Source: Podocnemis expansa (taxonomy: Eukaryota; Chordata; Testudines; Podocnemididae). From it: a stretch of DNA of 64,000 bases. The first letter of the stretch is position 1. The number at the start of each line of letters is the position of its first letter. Positions 47,160-61,092 of this stretch are shown here, in pieces. The DNA is taken from the NCBI GenBank assembly GCA_007922195.1, contig ML681971.1, forward strand, positions 15,434,753 through 15,498,752, in the 5' to 3' direction. Made by a program: the position numbers and the translations under genes. Below the pieces are notes generated by a model. It was not told the DNA's origin and did not search any database. It saw nothing but the letters and a program-made list of their open reading frames with translations.

Positions 47160-49094
47160 GGAGATTTGTGATTGTGTAATTTGTTCATAGATTTTTTTTT
47201 CTTGTTAGCACTGTTGATGTGACAGGTAATTGCGGTACTAAACCCTAGTAAAAATTATTAATGCAAAAAATAATTTTAAAAGTTGCTTTAGCATTTCAGT
47301 CATCCATAGGTAGCCTCATCGCCCACTTGTATCATTTGTTGCTGGATGAAAGTCCTTCCAAGTTAACATCGTGAACCACTGGAGCCTAGACTTTCCCAGA
47401 AAAACATGTCTTCTGCGTACCCTGACTCTCCTTATTCTCCCTTGATCACCAGCTTGTCATTACCTTGCTTCATGTAAGTAATATAACTCACAAATTGGGT
47501 TAGTGGTTTATTTAGAGATGTATGCATAGACATTTTAGTGGAGATCTCTAAACATGTGCTGGTAAGGCAGTCTTGACCAAACGTCTCAGAAGGTAACAGA
47601 AGCCTGTAATTTATTCCCTCAGCCACAGTCTTCCTTGCCATTCCACCTCAAGACATCTCAGCAGTTACTGCTTTCCTCTAAAGATAACACTTTTCATGAA
47701 TATGGAGCTTTCTGTACTTTCTGGCTACTAAATTGTTGGTTCTTTTCTAAATCTTTGCCTCCAAGTGGTGAACCTCAGTCCCAGGGAGGGCTTTCTTCTT
47801 GAATTTTCCAGGGCTATAATGGGTGATTAATCAGCTGGTGCTCCTTTCTACTTGCAGTTGCTTTGAAAAATTAGGTTGGTGGAGTTTGTCACCCCCCCCC
47901 CGCCACCTGAGCACTCAAATAAAGCCTGTTCAGTGCCCCAGCAAGAGAAGCTCCTGCAGCTTTTATTTATGCTCTTACCACTGCCACATGCTCACAGTTG
48001 TGCACAACACTTGGACCCCCACCCTCCTTTGAATTACTAGCAGGTGACAAATAGCTACTGCTTTCCACTCCATTTCTCCAGGCACAGCTTCTTTCCTTTC
48101 CTCATGAGGTTTCTGACCTTTCAGTCGATGCCTTTTGCAGCCCCCTAGGGGCCTCCAGGGAGCTGTAATGGACTCACGTTAATTGCCTGTTGAAGGACAG
48201 AAGCAGTTCCTTGCAGGATGATTGGTGAGCCCCCTGTGAGTACAGCTGTCCTGGTCAGTGAAAAGATTGATCTGACACACACAAACATTTCGGCTCACTG
48301 CTCAATGCATCTCACAGAGCATGCACATAATCACTGCTCTGGCTTTAGTGGTTTCCTGTCTGCCCACACTGCACTGTGGTTCTATTTGCTGGCACCGTGA
48401 CTCACAGGGGAGAGAGAGACTATCCATTCTGATCCCCTTGTGGGTTATAGTAGTTTAGACAGAAGATACCCCACAGAGTGCAGTATAATCCAAAGATTTA
48501 TAAAGTCAGCCTTATGGTGCCCCCCCACCCCCCTTTGCTCTCAGTGGCAGCAAACCTTTCCATCTGGGCTAGACATGTTTTCTTGAGGTTTTAGAGGCAA
48601 GCAGTGCTTCTAAAACAGACAAAAAGAACACAGGAAAATAAAAATCAAGGAAATATCATCTGAATAAAAATCTAAATATTTTAAATAAATGTTTTTTCAC
48701 ATTTTTTTTGTTTGTTTTATTTTGCTTTGCTTCTGCAAGTGGGCCATCGTGATATAGTCATTAGGACCAGGCAAAGCTCAGCAGTTCAGCTTGCAGAAGG
48801 CTCTGCAAATATTATTTTCCCCCACTTCCAGTCTTCATCTATTAACTCAGGTTCAATCCCAAAATCTCAAAGAAAAACTTAACTGAAATCATAAATACTA
48901 GCTTGGTATATGAGGTCAGAACCTTGTAAAACTACCAATATGCAAGCGTTCTATGTAAAAGCACCAGTCAGGTCTAACCTCATTCCTTGGCCTAGGCCCT
49001 AGGGTCATCAGAAGATTTCAACTTGATGCATGTTTTCTTGTTTCTAACAAAGTCACACTGATCTGGTCTCCCGCACTCAGAGGTACTTCTAAAG
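47160..49094. other. gene-free stretch
   Basis: No gene is recognised. An 11-base C run lies near 47892-47902. The part at 48050-48290 looks like unique, moderately GC-rich sequence. Confidence 0.45.
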
Positions 49095-49498
49095 CAGAGC
49101 TGGCCCAAGTTTTTTTTAGCACCCTAGGCCCTATGCTATTTTGCCGCCCCCCCGGGTGGGGAGTGGTGCCACTGCCGCAGGGATCCAGCCATGAGCGGGG
49201 GTCTGGCTGGGGAGTGAAGCTTCAGCCAGGATTCCCCCCACTGTCACCCCCATTAGTCTCCCCCAACCCTAATACCTCTTCATCTCTGGAACCAATGCCC
49301 TAGACTGACCCTGCCCCTCCACCTTTTCTGGAGTGGAGCCAGCAGAAAGACAGCTTCCTCCCTTGCTCCACCTTAGGCTATGTGCCTGAGTAGAGCAGGG
49401 TGGGATAGGCTTGCTGGTCCCAGCCCAGCACTTGGCACCGCCTACTGGTTGGCACCCTATTCGACCGCCTAGGTTGCTCTGTGGAAGGACTGGCCCTG
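49095..49498. mobile_element. Non-autonomous hAT-type transposon, 404 bp
   Basis: The left end is cagagctggcccaag; the reverse complement of the right end is cagggccagtcc. The flanks ttctaaag (49087-49094) and ctctaaag (49499-49506) match at seven of eight bases. Near the left end, gcaccctaggccctatgc and ttgccgcccccc are typical of a GC-rich hAT family. Confidence 0.82.
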
Positions 49499-49709
49499 CT
49501 CTAAAGTAAATCCACAATTAATTTTAAGAAGGATTGATTTATATGTTGCTAAAGAGATTTTCCATTTCTTCTCAAATGCCTCATTCATTCTTTCTGGTCT
49601 GTGTTTTGAGATGGTTCTAGATTATATGTCGGGATTCAGTCAATTCTGAAGTTTGTATGGGGTTCAGGAGGACCCTGACTCCTTAAGTTCATAAAGGTTT
49701 GCACTGAAA
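49499..49709. other. spacer between two hAT-type elements
   Basis: No recognisable feature is seen. Confidence 0.4.
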
Positions 49710-49717
49710 CCTGACAT

Positions 49718-49869
49718 CAGTGCTGTAACTAGGCATTTCAATGCCTGGAATGTGGCCCTTACAATAAGCAGCACCTGGAGTGAGCAGCCCTTTGATAGAG
49801 CGGCTAAAGGGAGCCACTCCGGGGCACCGAGGGCAAAGCCCTGTTTACCTTGCCCTAGATAAGGCCCTG
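49718..49869. mobile_element. Short hAT-type transposon, 152 bp
   Basis: The left end is cagtgctgtaactaggca; the reverse complement of the right end is cagggccttatctagggca. The flanks cctgacat (49710-49717) and cctgatat (49870-49877) match at seven of eight bases. It lies only 219 bases from the previous hAT but has different termini. Confidence 0.8.
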
Positions 49870-49877
49870 CCTGATAT

Positions 49878-52800
49878 CCAAACACTGTGGTCCTGTGGGT
49901 CATTTGAGGGCCAGATCCACGTGTAACACAATAGACCAATCTCTTGTTTTAACAGCTCAGAGTCCAGGGCTCCAGGTATTTATCAGATGCAGAGTCTGTT
50001 AGCAACAGGTGATACAGCTACCACTGCTTTGGAACAATATTTCATGTCTATATTTTTGTTACATTTAAGTTGCTCTTCATATTTCCTGAGAAGTATGGAA
50101 ATGAATGCTGGGAAGCCGCAATGCTGCAAGAGACCTCGTGGTGACAGAAGACTGTAATCTAGTATGAGACTAAAAAAAGGCCAGTCCAATTTTGGGTTGC
50201 AGAGGTATACCATCACAGAACAGAGAAACATTAATTCCTTTTTACTGTTGCTCCCGGGTAAGCATCCATTTCTGAACATCTTCTTATCCGAAACCTATTA
50301 CTGACAATTTGAGTTAGCTCAGTGAACACCCAAGTAGAGGCGATCAAGAAGTTAGAGAAACAGATTTCTGAAGAAAGCTTCAAAGAGCTAGCTATCTGTG
50401 AAGGGCAGAAGCACCATCATTGTAAGGTTTTTATGAACAAGTATATAAAACACAAAAAAGGGAGAAGACTTATTTAGGGTGGTACATCATGTAACGTTAG
50501 CTGCATGAATTGGTTTAGTGTGAATGGTGTTTGTCTGCCTCCCATTGGGCATTGGTAGATTGAGGTATAAGGATATTCATGGAATGTTTTATCTCATGTT
50601 TAATTACAGAAAAATGAAGAGATGGGAAATCAATACCAAAATCTATGTCAAAATAATGCTCAAGATGTTCATTCCTTTTGTCAGCTTAAATTACCTTTCG
50701 AGTTAAAGATGCTCATCCATCCTTTTTCACTTCATCACTATTTCTCCAGTGTACACTGTAGCACCAAATCAGCACTGTTAGACCTTCACAAACATTAATG
50801 GATTCAGCCTTGTAGCATCTTTTATGAGATATGAGAAATGTTTATCCTGATGTTAAAAGTGAGAAGATGAGGCAAAAGGACAGAATGAAGCTAATGACAA
50901 TTGAGGGTGCTCAGTGCCTGACAGGAACTTGCAGAGAAAGAACATATGGGGAGCTGACAAGGGAACCTCAATCACGTGTATCTTGTGTCTTAGCCACAAA
51001 ATTGCCATTCCTCCTTTCTACCTCACCTCTATGTGCTAAAGATAGACTGCACTGAGTTGCCTGTATTTGTTAGTCTAAGCCAGACTTTTTAGCTGTTGTT
51101 TTTATTACTGTGTTTTTATGTTTAGCATAGGTACGGATGTGACCTCAGGCTGAGTTTAGATTTGAACAGATGAGAGTGTTGGCACTTATCAAGCCAGCCT
51201 GCAAACCAATTAAGTATTTCCAGACTGACAGAGAATGTGCATTGCTTTACCTCCAACCCCTGACTCCCAGCAAGATTAAATAAAATGGATACTCGGAGTG
51301 TGAAAATGGCAGTAGAAATAAGACAGGAAGAAGTAGCTCTGTTGACAAGCTGTGTGGCAAAGTCCAGTAATTAAATATGAGGCAGCTGGAGACCAGCCAA
51401 AGTTCTCCCCCCAAAAATCTTAAACATCCCGAATAGTTCCAGTGTAATAGAGATTTAGACAGATTTCAGTTTCTGGAGTCACTGCCAAGTGCCTCATTAT
51501 TATGAGGTTTTGGATAGTGGAGCTGGGTTTAAGAGAGTAGCTAAAGAAAGGATTAAAACACAATACAAACAGTGTTGCCATGTTTACTTCAGGATTAATA
51601 CCAAGATAAGAAAACTCTATTATTGGGGACCATATGAACAAGATCTCCATTTTTCATCCAGTCATCACTACAGAATGCCTCCCCCCTCCACTGCCCGGCA
51701 CCTTGCACAATTTGGGAACTATATGCATAACAACTAAAGCACAGATCCATTAACATGCAGCTGTCAGCAGACAAGCCATCGGGACCGTGTGTAAAACAGA
51801 CCGCGTGTAAACAGGACCATGCATGGGCTATCTAGCTACCATGACTTGATTTTGTTAAAAAAATTTATATAAATATATATACAGTAATTCATATATTTTT
51901 ATATCAAAAATATAAAAAATACTAAAATAAAAAATATAAAAAGAGCTGCATCAGGCTGGGAGATTTTAAGTCTCCCACCCAGACCCTGCTCTGACCAAGC
52001 ATGCTCAAAGGCTCTGAGCATGCTCAGTGAGAGCAGGCTTCATGTGGGAGCCTTAGCCCGGGCCAAGGCCATTCTGCATGGTGGCAAGGTAAGGGGGCTT
52101 TGGGAGAGGGGAGGTTCATGGACAGGTGAGATGGCCTGGCAGGGAAAGGGCGCAGCAGAGGCAGTTGGACCAGGGTAGTGGAGGAAGGCAGCACGGCACA
52201 GCAGGGGGTTGGGGGACCAGCAGTGAGATGGAGGGCTCTAGAGGGGTTGGGAAAACGTTTGGGGTACCAGCAGCGAGATGGGGGCCATCAGTAAGTGAGC
52301 ATATATTTAGCCCTATACTGCAGTTTTAGATGCCACACTTTGACAAATTCTGCATGTTAAGTTGGTAGCTTTGGGGGACGTGACACTAGTGCGTGTTAAA
52401 CAGATTTGTGGGTAAACTAATTGCAGGTAAACCAGTCTATGCCGTAATAATAATTTATAATATGTGATAAGGTAAAGGACAGAATTGCTCTGAAGGCAGA
52501 ATATCTCATGTTAAAGATTTTTAAAAAACACTATCCTTTTTGTAATCCTTATTAAAAATTAAAGCTGGGTTTTTTGGTCAACTGTAGATCCACATGTCGT
52601 CATTGTTTTGAATTAAAATGAAAAATTACTCTAACAAATGGGGAACTTTTTTTTTAAATCAGCGGTATTAATAATACAGCCAACAATAGCAGTCATCTTG
52701 TATATTGTAACAAAGCTGTTAAAGCGTAGACAATGTGATTGAGCAGATTAGCCTAGAACTTGTTGTGACTGGTGCATGGAAGAAGGTTAGCTGCTTGAGA

Positions 52801-52891
52801 CTCAGTCCAGGTGACAGAATAATAGCATGTTGGGGAGAGCAGCAGGTGAAGTATTATCACTCTTTGACTGAGTCATTTGCTGTTGAGCAAA
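49878..52891. other. gene-free stretch with an AT-rich block
   Basis: An AT-rich, TATA/AAAA-type block lies at about 51855-51942. The part at 51160-51400 looks like possible conserved non-coding sequence. The word gagcatgctca occurs near 52015 beside a related word near 51998. No gene is recognised. Confidence 0.4.
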
Positions 52892-52953
52892 GTCATGAAA
52901 GAGGGGTACTGCTAGATCCTGGGTCATGAAAGAGGGGTACTGCTAGATTCATT
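52892..52953. repeat. 31-bp tandem duplication
   Basis: The word gtcatgaaagaggggtactg, continuing gctagat, starts at 52892 and again at 52923. About the first 26 bases of each unit are identical. The short, clean repeat suggests a recent slippage or duplication event. Confidence 0.9.
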
Positions 52954-54113
52954 TTTAGACGAAAGCACAATAGCTGTGACCAGCAAGTCTTCATTTTCCC
53001 CATCTGCATATGGTCAAGAGGTTGTGATGGCTACTCTCAGAAACAGGTCATGCTACCATGGTCCAGGTTTGTTGTCCTCTTGTGACTAGATTACTAGCAG
53101 GCTCTCCATCTGGTTCACACCTTCAGTCCAGTTGTGAATTGAAGCTGGTACAGAATGCTTATTAAAGAGGAATATCTCATTCTGATCAGACTACCAGATA
53201 CCTATGTGACTTGCCCTGATTGGTGTCTGGATATGGAGCATTTGAGGTGTTCATTTGGACCTAATGAGACCTCATTGGCTTGGGACCTCCATAGGTGGGA
53301 TATCATCACTCTTTCCAAGTGATAATGACTCACTGCAGTTGGAGAGACTCAGGCTTGATCATTCTTGGTATAAAATTGAACAGGCTTCTGGTGCAGGTCA
53401 GAGATGTCCAGTATCCATTATGCCTCATGATACGATGTGTATGTGTATGGGGGATTGCTGAGAATATGAAAATAAGAGAGTGCTGCATAGTTAATACAAG
53501 AGGTGGATGGCTGGGTGTGCATGTGTGTGTTTGTATAGTGGCTTTGCTATGCTGCTGGTTGTCTACCTCACGTGGACTCTTATTTAATATGACTATTAGG
53601 GTGTATATAATTACATAATATTAAAGTGTTTTTGACCATTACTGTGACAAACCAGTATTTTTTTTCCCATAAGGAAAAATATGGGATCAATGACATGGTT
53701 GTTGATGTGTTCCTAGTTTTGTGTCAGCAAAGAGCAAAATGTACTGATAATAAGGCAAGCATATTAAAAGGAGTGATTTGGGGTACATTTTTGCTTGGTG
53801 CTGAAAAAATAATTTAGTTTCAAGCCTCATGGTTCCCATAAAGGCTAATGGGAGCTGCAAAAGCAGATCTTTTATGCACTGTGCTGAAAATGTGCTCTGT
53901 TAACTGCCTCAAATATGTATTTCATTTATATTTAATAAGTAACTGATTATATGCTAAATGCCAACTGACTCTTAGTCATAACTATAGAGGGTTAGGAACT
54001 ATGCAAGGCACGTCGGTTATCGAATTAATAGGGCTGCTGCAAAATCTTACCTGGCAATCACAATAAGACAAGGACAAATTTTGTTTTAATAGAGTATCAC
54101 ATTTTATTCAGTG
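52954..54113. other. gene-free stretch
   Basis: The plus frame at 53295-53618 (107 codons) has no domain. No other feature is recognised. Confidence 0.45.
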
Positions 54114-54114
54114 A

Positions 54115-54187
54115 GGACCTGATCAGAAGTTCATTCAAATCAATGGAAAGGCTCACACGAACTTAAATGTGCTTTGGATCAGGTCCC
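54115..54187. mobile_element. Very short MITE with 10-bp perfect terminal inverted repeats
   Basis: It starts ggacctgatc, and its end reverse-complements to the same ten bases. The interior has caaatcaatggaaaggctca. The 73-bp structure matches a widespread sauropsid palindromic repeat. Confidence 0.6.
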
Positions 54188-56093
54188 AGAAGGTTTGAGC
54201 TTATGACATATACATTAACACAATAAAATAACCTAATTAAAAGGATGTCCATTAGTCAGTTTTTGGTTGTCTAATGCTAGTTACTTGTGGTTAGCACTGC
54301 GATGAACAGTTAGGTGTATGCAGTTAAATTGAAAGATTATAAGAAAACAATGAGTTGTGTTTGTGCCATCCCCAATCACATCATTACAAAGACTGGCAAG
54401 ACAATGCAGTCTTGTGCCATTTTTGTTCTCATTGTGAACAGAGATGAGCCAAACAGGTTCAGAGCAACATGGGCATCTCCGGGTGTCATTTGCATGTGGA
54501 AACAGGAAATCAGCTGTCTATGAAAAGAAAATGTGTGGGACTACACACAGCTTCACTATCTGCCTGCTGTGAATGGGACCATGTATTTCTTCTTTACTGC
54601 CCTGTAAAGGGCACTTGTGCAGATGGTGCGACATCAGAGATGATTGGCTTAATAATGCCAGCCAATCAAAATACAGGCTACTGAGAAAGTTGTACAGTGC
54701 ATTGATGTTCCCCAACCTCTTTGCCCCCACACACTTTTTGGAACACACGATACAGTATCTTTTACTTAAAATAAAGAGTGCCTTGAAAAAAGAATGTGCC
54801 ACGTAAAAGAAAATCTACTTTTCTGATGGTGAAAAATGCTACAAATCTTGTTTCTTGCAAAGCCCCAGATCCAAACATCACATTACTCCTTGGCAAGATA
54901 CAGCCTCAAGCACTGAAATGAAATTTTTTGGGGAATGGATGGAAGACCAGAAAAGAGATGCTGGTTTCCAGAGATCTTTCAGACCATTTTTGAAATTACA
55001 GAATTCTTTATTTTTATTAGAAGGCTAATTTGGCAGTAGTACCTGAACTGTACAAACATGAAGTCTGTTTTGTTTGCCAACTGGTAAAAAGACATTTCAA
55101 GCAGACTTACCCATTAACAGGCTGATCCAATGCCCATTGAAGTCAATGGAAAGACTGATTTGATTTCAGTTACCTTTGCGTCACTAGAGTTTCCTCATTG
55201 CAGGCTGTAACACACTAAAATTGCTGTACACTTTGCCTGCATCTAAGACTTAAGTGTAGATTGCTTACAATCAGCAGATAAAAGCAGGTGAACTAAAGTC
55301 GTGTTACACTTTTCTCTGCTGATATAGCTGTGTGAATTATTTGTAAAAAATAATTTATTTATCAAATCTGCCTCCATTTTGTATCAGCAACTAATCCACT
55401 AACCTTTTTTTACAGATTTCTTTATAATTTAAAATAATTCAATGAAGGGTTTATATGAACATATTTTAGCCTCTGCATGGTTCGTTGTAACTGTGGTTCT
55501 GGATGCTTGCAATTCTTCATCTGTGAATTTTGGAATTGTGTAGCCAGATATCCAAAATTATACCAACAGCTTTCAAAATAGCTACTGAACACTATTGCGA
55601 TGAATATGCATGTCACTATATATTTGTTTAATTGTCTCTGTTACTTTCCACTAAAATCAGTTTGATCAACAATTTGGGTGACTGTTGGGAATACCACTAA
55701 AGCAAACTTAGGGTTCTTTAATTCAAATGAATGTTTGCAAATACATCTTTGAATCATTAGGTCAGCTCTATTTTACATACATGTCATTCTCTCTCCAGTT
55801 GTAATACGTTTATGGTAAGGACTAGTAATACTCATGTCCAAAAGTGAGACAAGAATCTTGCTTCAATAATGAAAAAAAAAGGGGTCATAATTAGGACTAC
55901 ATTCTGCTAACTTTTACTTGTGTTGAGTAGTGCTTTATTCCACAAGCATCCCCCAGCAATCAGAGGAACCACTCACAGAGATGCTATTTGTTTTAACTGT
56001 GGAGGAATAATTTCTAAACATGTAGGTTTTATAGTAAACAAACTGTGTGTTTTCTTCTTCAGTACCACGGTTCTGGGATGGAACTAGTCTCAT
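54188..56093. other. gene-free stretch
   Basis: A fragment like the previous MITE lies near 55122-55160 (gatccaatgcccattgaagt). No gene is recognised. Confidence 0.45.
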
Positions 56094-56291
56094 CAGAGCT
56101 GGCCTTACAGGCGGGTAATATGGGTGCCAGCCCAGATACTGTGTTCAACAGCCCAGTTCAGCCCGCCAGTCCCTGGCTGCTTTAAATCCCCCTTGTTCCC
56201 CCTCCCCCACATGGTGGGGCTGGGAAGAGGCAGGACTTCCTCTTCCCCTGCATGTGCTCAAGATGGTTAGACCCACCTAGAGACAACTCTG
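56094..56291. mobile_element. hAT-like element without a readable target duplication
   Basis: The left end is cagagctggccttacagg; the reverse complement of the right end is cagagttgtctctaggtg. The flanks do not match at 8 bp, so the right boundary may be wrong or decayed. The left terminus resembles that of the hAT at 49095. Confidence 0.45.
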
Positions 56292-56369
56292 CCAGCTGCA
56301 AGAATTTGTGTGCGTGTGCATGCGTGCACATGGATGTATGTGTTACTCTCTTGCTAGTGAGTTACATGC

Positions 56370-56480
56370 ATAGAATCATAGAAGATTAGGTTGTAAGGGA
56401 CTCAGGAGGTCATCTTATCCAACTCCCTGCTCAGAGTAGGGCCATCCCCAACTAAATCATTCCAGTCATGGCTTTGTCTT
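56370..56480 (-). mobile_element. CR1 LINE 3' end
   Basis: The plus strand reads catagaatcatagaagatta, then aagggactcaggaggtcatc, then ccaactccctgctcagag and aactaaatcattccagtcat. This is the 3' UTR and last codons of a CR1 subfamily that differs from the 11.9-kb copy. The 5' remainder is absent. Confidence 0.75.
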
Positions 56481-58030
56481 AAAAAACCCTGGTGTGCAGA
56501 GGGCTCTTTAAACTGGTAAAAATGTAAGAACATTGCCCACTTTTCACCACTATCTATAGTAGATCCATGGAGAAGGAGATACATCTGTAACTTCTTAGAA
56601 GTGATCTCAAATAGTTAAGATGTTCTTCTTTCATCATATGGGCTAGAAAACTGCCACAAATTCATCAGAACTGCTTGTTCCTAGATGTTTCGGATCACCA
56701 GTACCAAACTCATACACTGCGCGCTTTGAATGACTGCTTTGCTCTACAGCTGCTCCAAAATTCATTCATAATTTTTCACTTTAACTACTGAAAGAATGCA
56801 TGGGACACAAGGGATTTCCCACCTAGAGTTAAAAGGTAGGCTCCCTGAAAGGGTGATAGCTTCCTCCTTCCTGTGTTAATTAAAGTTATTTGTGCAAGCA
56901 GACTCAGTGAGATTCAATGTTTCTTTTTCAAAAACCACAGTCAGTGTGTTTCTCTCCCTCTTCAGCTCCATGCTTCTCTCTGCGACTTGCTCTTCTGTGC
57001 CTTACAAAAAATATTTGTCTTTGTTTGACATCCGACCCTTCCCCTCAGACTGTCAGACCAAAGGATGGGTTATGAATACCGTGTGGTATTTCTGGCATGT
57101 AATACATACTGTAAAAGCAGTATGTTAATATTGATTTAATTGATTTTTCTTAAATCCTCTGAAACACAAGCAACCCCTCTACTTAACACATTGTAAACTG
57201 TATAGAAGCCAAATGAGAAGCATGAAATAAGAGGAAAGAATGACGATCTCTCCCAGCTTGCCTTGGTAAGCCCCTAGCATTGTTACTGATTCCCTGCACA
57301 AACCCCAGTTCCCATCGTCACAAAGAGGGGGCGAACAGATCAGATGGCTCCACCAAGCACTGCATTTTAACAGCAAAGGGTTATCAAATTACCATTCTGT
57401 CTACATCAGATCTCAAGTCTGCTTCACAGCATTGCTCTTTTGTGGGCAATAGGGTCACTGCCTGTGCGGTATCCTTGATTTCTGGGTTACTGTAAGCAGG
57501 AATTTTTTGGTGTGGTTGGTTGGTATATTTTTGTTTTTTTTTCCTGCTGTGGAAGAAGGCTGTGATGTTTCTTCATCTGGCAGCATATCTCCGAGAGACA
57601 AGGCAGATTGAACAGGGCTTGATGTGTGAATGACAAATCCCTAGGTGATGCCTCTGGGAAGCTCTAGATCTGACTGGTTTGAAGTTGAAAACTCACTAGG
57701 TCATACTGAAAATGGTTGCCACTGGGCATTGCTTTCATCCTTGTTTACTCCCCACCCCCACCCCAACCCCAGTGCCCCTTGCACTTGCCGAAGTTTTTAC
57801 TGTTACGGTTTTCTTGTTCTTCTTCATCATGTTCCTTTATAAACTTTTTTATTTTGATTGCTGTTGTGTCTTGCTGTGCATTTTGATTGTGGTATTTGGA
57901 TGGATAGGGAAGAAGAGGGAAATGTTTCCCTTTAAATATGGCACATATAATCTTAGCCAGCCAGTTACATGATGATCGTGTTTAAGTACGTGTTGCATTT
58001 TTCAGGTCAGGTTCCATTTATTACTTTAAC
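56481..58030. other. gene-free stretch
   Basis: No gene is recognised. A C-rich patch lies near 57750-57772. Confidence 0.45.
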
Positions 58031-58386
58031 CAGGTCTATAGTACAGAGTTGGGTCAACTTACAACAGCTGTCTTCTGCTATGCCAACCTAAATAATTCCA
58101 CTTCCACAAGATGTATAGAACTTAAATTGCTATAGTTAGGGGGAGGCACAGTGTCTCTGTAGACACTGTCTTACTTAAATTTCCTCTCAGTGTTGCATTT
58201 ACCAGTACTGGCAGTCCAGGCTCTCAGCCCCCTCACTTAATTCAGCAAAAGTACTCGTGATGAAGAGGCACTTCCAACAAAAGGAGGGTGCGTGCATGGT
58301 GTGCACATGTAAAAATCACGGTTATTAGTGTGGTAGCTGCAAGTTGACCTAATAAAGGTCAACTTAAATGTGTATACAAGGCCTTA
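58031..58386. mobile_element. MITE of the 'gtatgtctacact' group
   Basis: The left end, ccaggtctatagtacag, is followed by gggtcaactt. The right end has aaggtcaacttaaatgtg and tatacaaggcctt. The paired gtcaactta words and termini fit the group at 44.6 kb and 45.7 kb. Confidence 0.5.
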
Positions 58387-61092
58387 GTAACCTATGTAGG
58401 TTCTTCTGGCATTCGCAAGTCAGGCTGAAATTACATAGGTTATAGATAAGGAGGGAAAAATGTCACTGAATCACCGTCTGGCTCTTCAGACACAAAATAA
58501 TTAAATTAATGTGGAAGTGGAATGTGCTATTTGATGAACCTGTGTTCTAATAACCCCATGATTGCTCTGTCCGCAGAACAGCAGTAACTGCTCTGATGTG
58601 AGCCAGGAGAAGAGTTCCTTTATGCTGTACATTACCTGCAATTTGTCACCCAATATGGAACTTTTCTGGGTTAGCAGAGGCTGAGTCAGAAGCCTGAGCC
58701 CATGTTGAGCACCATTCAGAAGGGTCCCTTGGCACAGAGGAAAGGTCAGGGAACAGTAATGAGCTTAGCAGACTCTAAAGTAGGATAATAAAATCCAGGC
58801 ACAAATTCAAGGGGTTGAAGCAATTTAAGGGGGTCGTGAATGGCATATTCCAAATAGAACCATACACAGTCCATCTGTGCCACATGACCCTAGAAAGACA
58901 AGATGCTGTGAGGTCATCATTAATTAAAACTACCAGATTACTGCTTCCTTTTCACTCACAGTTAAAAGCAGTTGCATCTAACTGCTTCTCCCCAGGGACA
59001 AAGGGCCAAATTCTGCTCCAAGTTGTATGGTTTAAATGTACACTAATTGAAGTAATTTATTCTGTGTTAACACTGTGGTATCTAAGATGACAATCTGGCA
59101 AACAAGCACAAAACATACATGATGGGACCTGTAGAAGAAATAAAGATACACTGCATGCTTTTTGGGGGCACTCATTAAGGCCCTGATTCAGGTAGTCAGG
59201 CATTTATGTCGTTGACTTTGAAGCATGTAGGTAGTTCCACTAAAGAAATTGGTACAAGACTGAAGTTAGTATGTGTACAAGTCCTTTGCTTGCTCAGGGA
59301 CAAAGTGTCTTTGCAGAACTTGGCATTAATTGGGACTTGTGACCTAGGATCCTCATGTATCATCACTGATATTCTTGTGCCTTATTAATAATTTTGTTAT
59401 TCTTATATTTGGTTTCCCAAAAGAGAAAAATAAAGTACATTTCAGAAAGCTGCTGTACCTTATCCCACATGCATGCTCCCTCTCTCATCACATTCTTCAT
59501 GACTGACATCACCAGCACAATTCATTCTGGGATTGACAGCAGGAAGTTAGAATTGTGGGAAAGGGAGACTTGAAAGTGGAATGATACAAGTATATTTATC
59601 AGTCTGCTTTTTCTCTGAATGCTAATGTACATACATATGCACATGCACACCAGGGCAGGGCTGTCAATTTTGGTAGGACATATTCATGGCAGTTTCATCA
59701 CATCCATGATATGATCTTTAATTCAAGATTAATCTGTAATTCCTGGAGCCTCCCAGACAATTTTGGGGGGTTGTCAACCAGAATGTGCATGCACATGCAC
59801 GCACTCGCACACAGAGAGAGAGAGGTCCTGACCTAACTCCAAGATCTAAAATACCCTGGACTTTAATTTTAATTTTGAGGCCTCTCCATAAATACCTACT
59901 TACTGAAGAAGGAGAAAACATGATTCTAGCATAGTCCTTATTCAGGAGAACTATAGGTCTGTCTGAAAATCACTTAATCACATGTTTTAAAGTTAAGCAC
60001 CTGCTTAAAGTGCTTTTCTGAATTGAGATGCTTTACCTGTTCTGGGCCAAAGACAGTGAGCCAGGTTTTCAGCTTATACCAGCTGAGGGTCTCACTCATT
60101 GTGCCTGAGGGTAGGGGTTTTTAACTCTAGCAGCACTCACCATTTCAGTGTCATAATCCTCCTTCCTAAACACAAGGAGGGAAATTATAAAGAGTATTGC
60201 AAATTTATATTTCATACAACTTGGTACTCTGGTGATTTCCTGAAGTTAATAAAAACACCCCACTGTTTACTGCATCCACCTGTCTGGCTTTGTTAAAAAT
60301 AAATAAATAAAGAGCCAATACAAAATGGAATCATTATCTTTAGTGGATGCACTTCACCTCACTGAAAACAATTTAAACTTATTTAAATAACATTCAGCCG
60401 GGAGATTAAAGCTGTCTCCTTTTCAGCGGGTAGACAAACATAGCTGTTGGTACAGAGATCACTTATAGCTCAATATTCCTTTCAGTGGCAACTTGATGCA
60501 TCATATTTTTCCCCTGCACATTATTGCATTCAGCTAGGTTTTATTTATTTAAATCTTAGCCTCTTTTTGCTGACATAGCAAGGCATAACCAGAGATGTTT
60601 TGTAAAACTTAAATGAGTCCATAAGTGAGCCAGTTGTTCTATAAATCTTTAAATATTTTATGTTACTCTGTTAGAAATTGCTTTCCAGACTTGCCCATTC
60701 TGCTTTAAAATGGCTGGGACATAAAATAGCAGCTCTTAAAAATCTCCAATGAAATGGCGTCTCAGTATATTTTGAGGCAGGAGTAGACTTTGCAGCCCTT
60801 CATGAAAAATCAGCTTCTTTGAAGTTGGGTAAGTTCCAGCTCTGCTCCCAAAAGAGCAAGTCCCCTCTTTGATTTGAGGCCATTCCACACCAGTGAGACT
60901 CTGTGGTTCTACACAGCATGCTGGTTTAGCCTGAAGGTGAAATCCTGGTCCCATTACAGTCAATGGCAATGCTCACCTGAATATACAGAGCCTCCCTAAA
61001 TTGTGACCTGGATAGCCATTCAGAGAAGGGAATGCTGATTATGCTGAGTAGTGTGATGAGTGGAACTGGAGAAAAGGGGGTTTCTCCCCCAT
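58387..61092. other. gene-free stretch with a candidate conserved region at 60300-60720
   Basis: A (ag)n tract lies near 59812-59824. Fragments like the short MITE at 54.1 kb lie near 59180-59300 and 59960-60060. The part at 60300-60720 is AT-rich with homeodomain-like and MADS/POU-like words and no repeat signature. Confidence 0.45.

Noticed and set aside
56094..56291. 8-bp target duplication for the hAT-like element
   Set aside because: The flanks agtctcat and ccagctgc do not match, so I kept the element on termini alone with low confidence.
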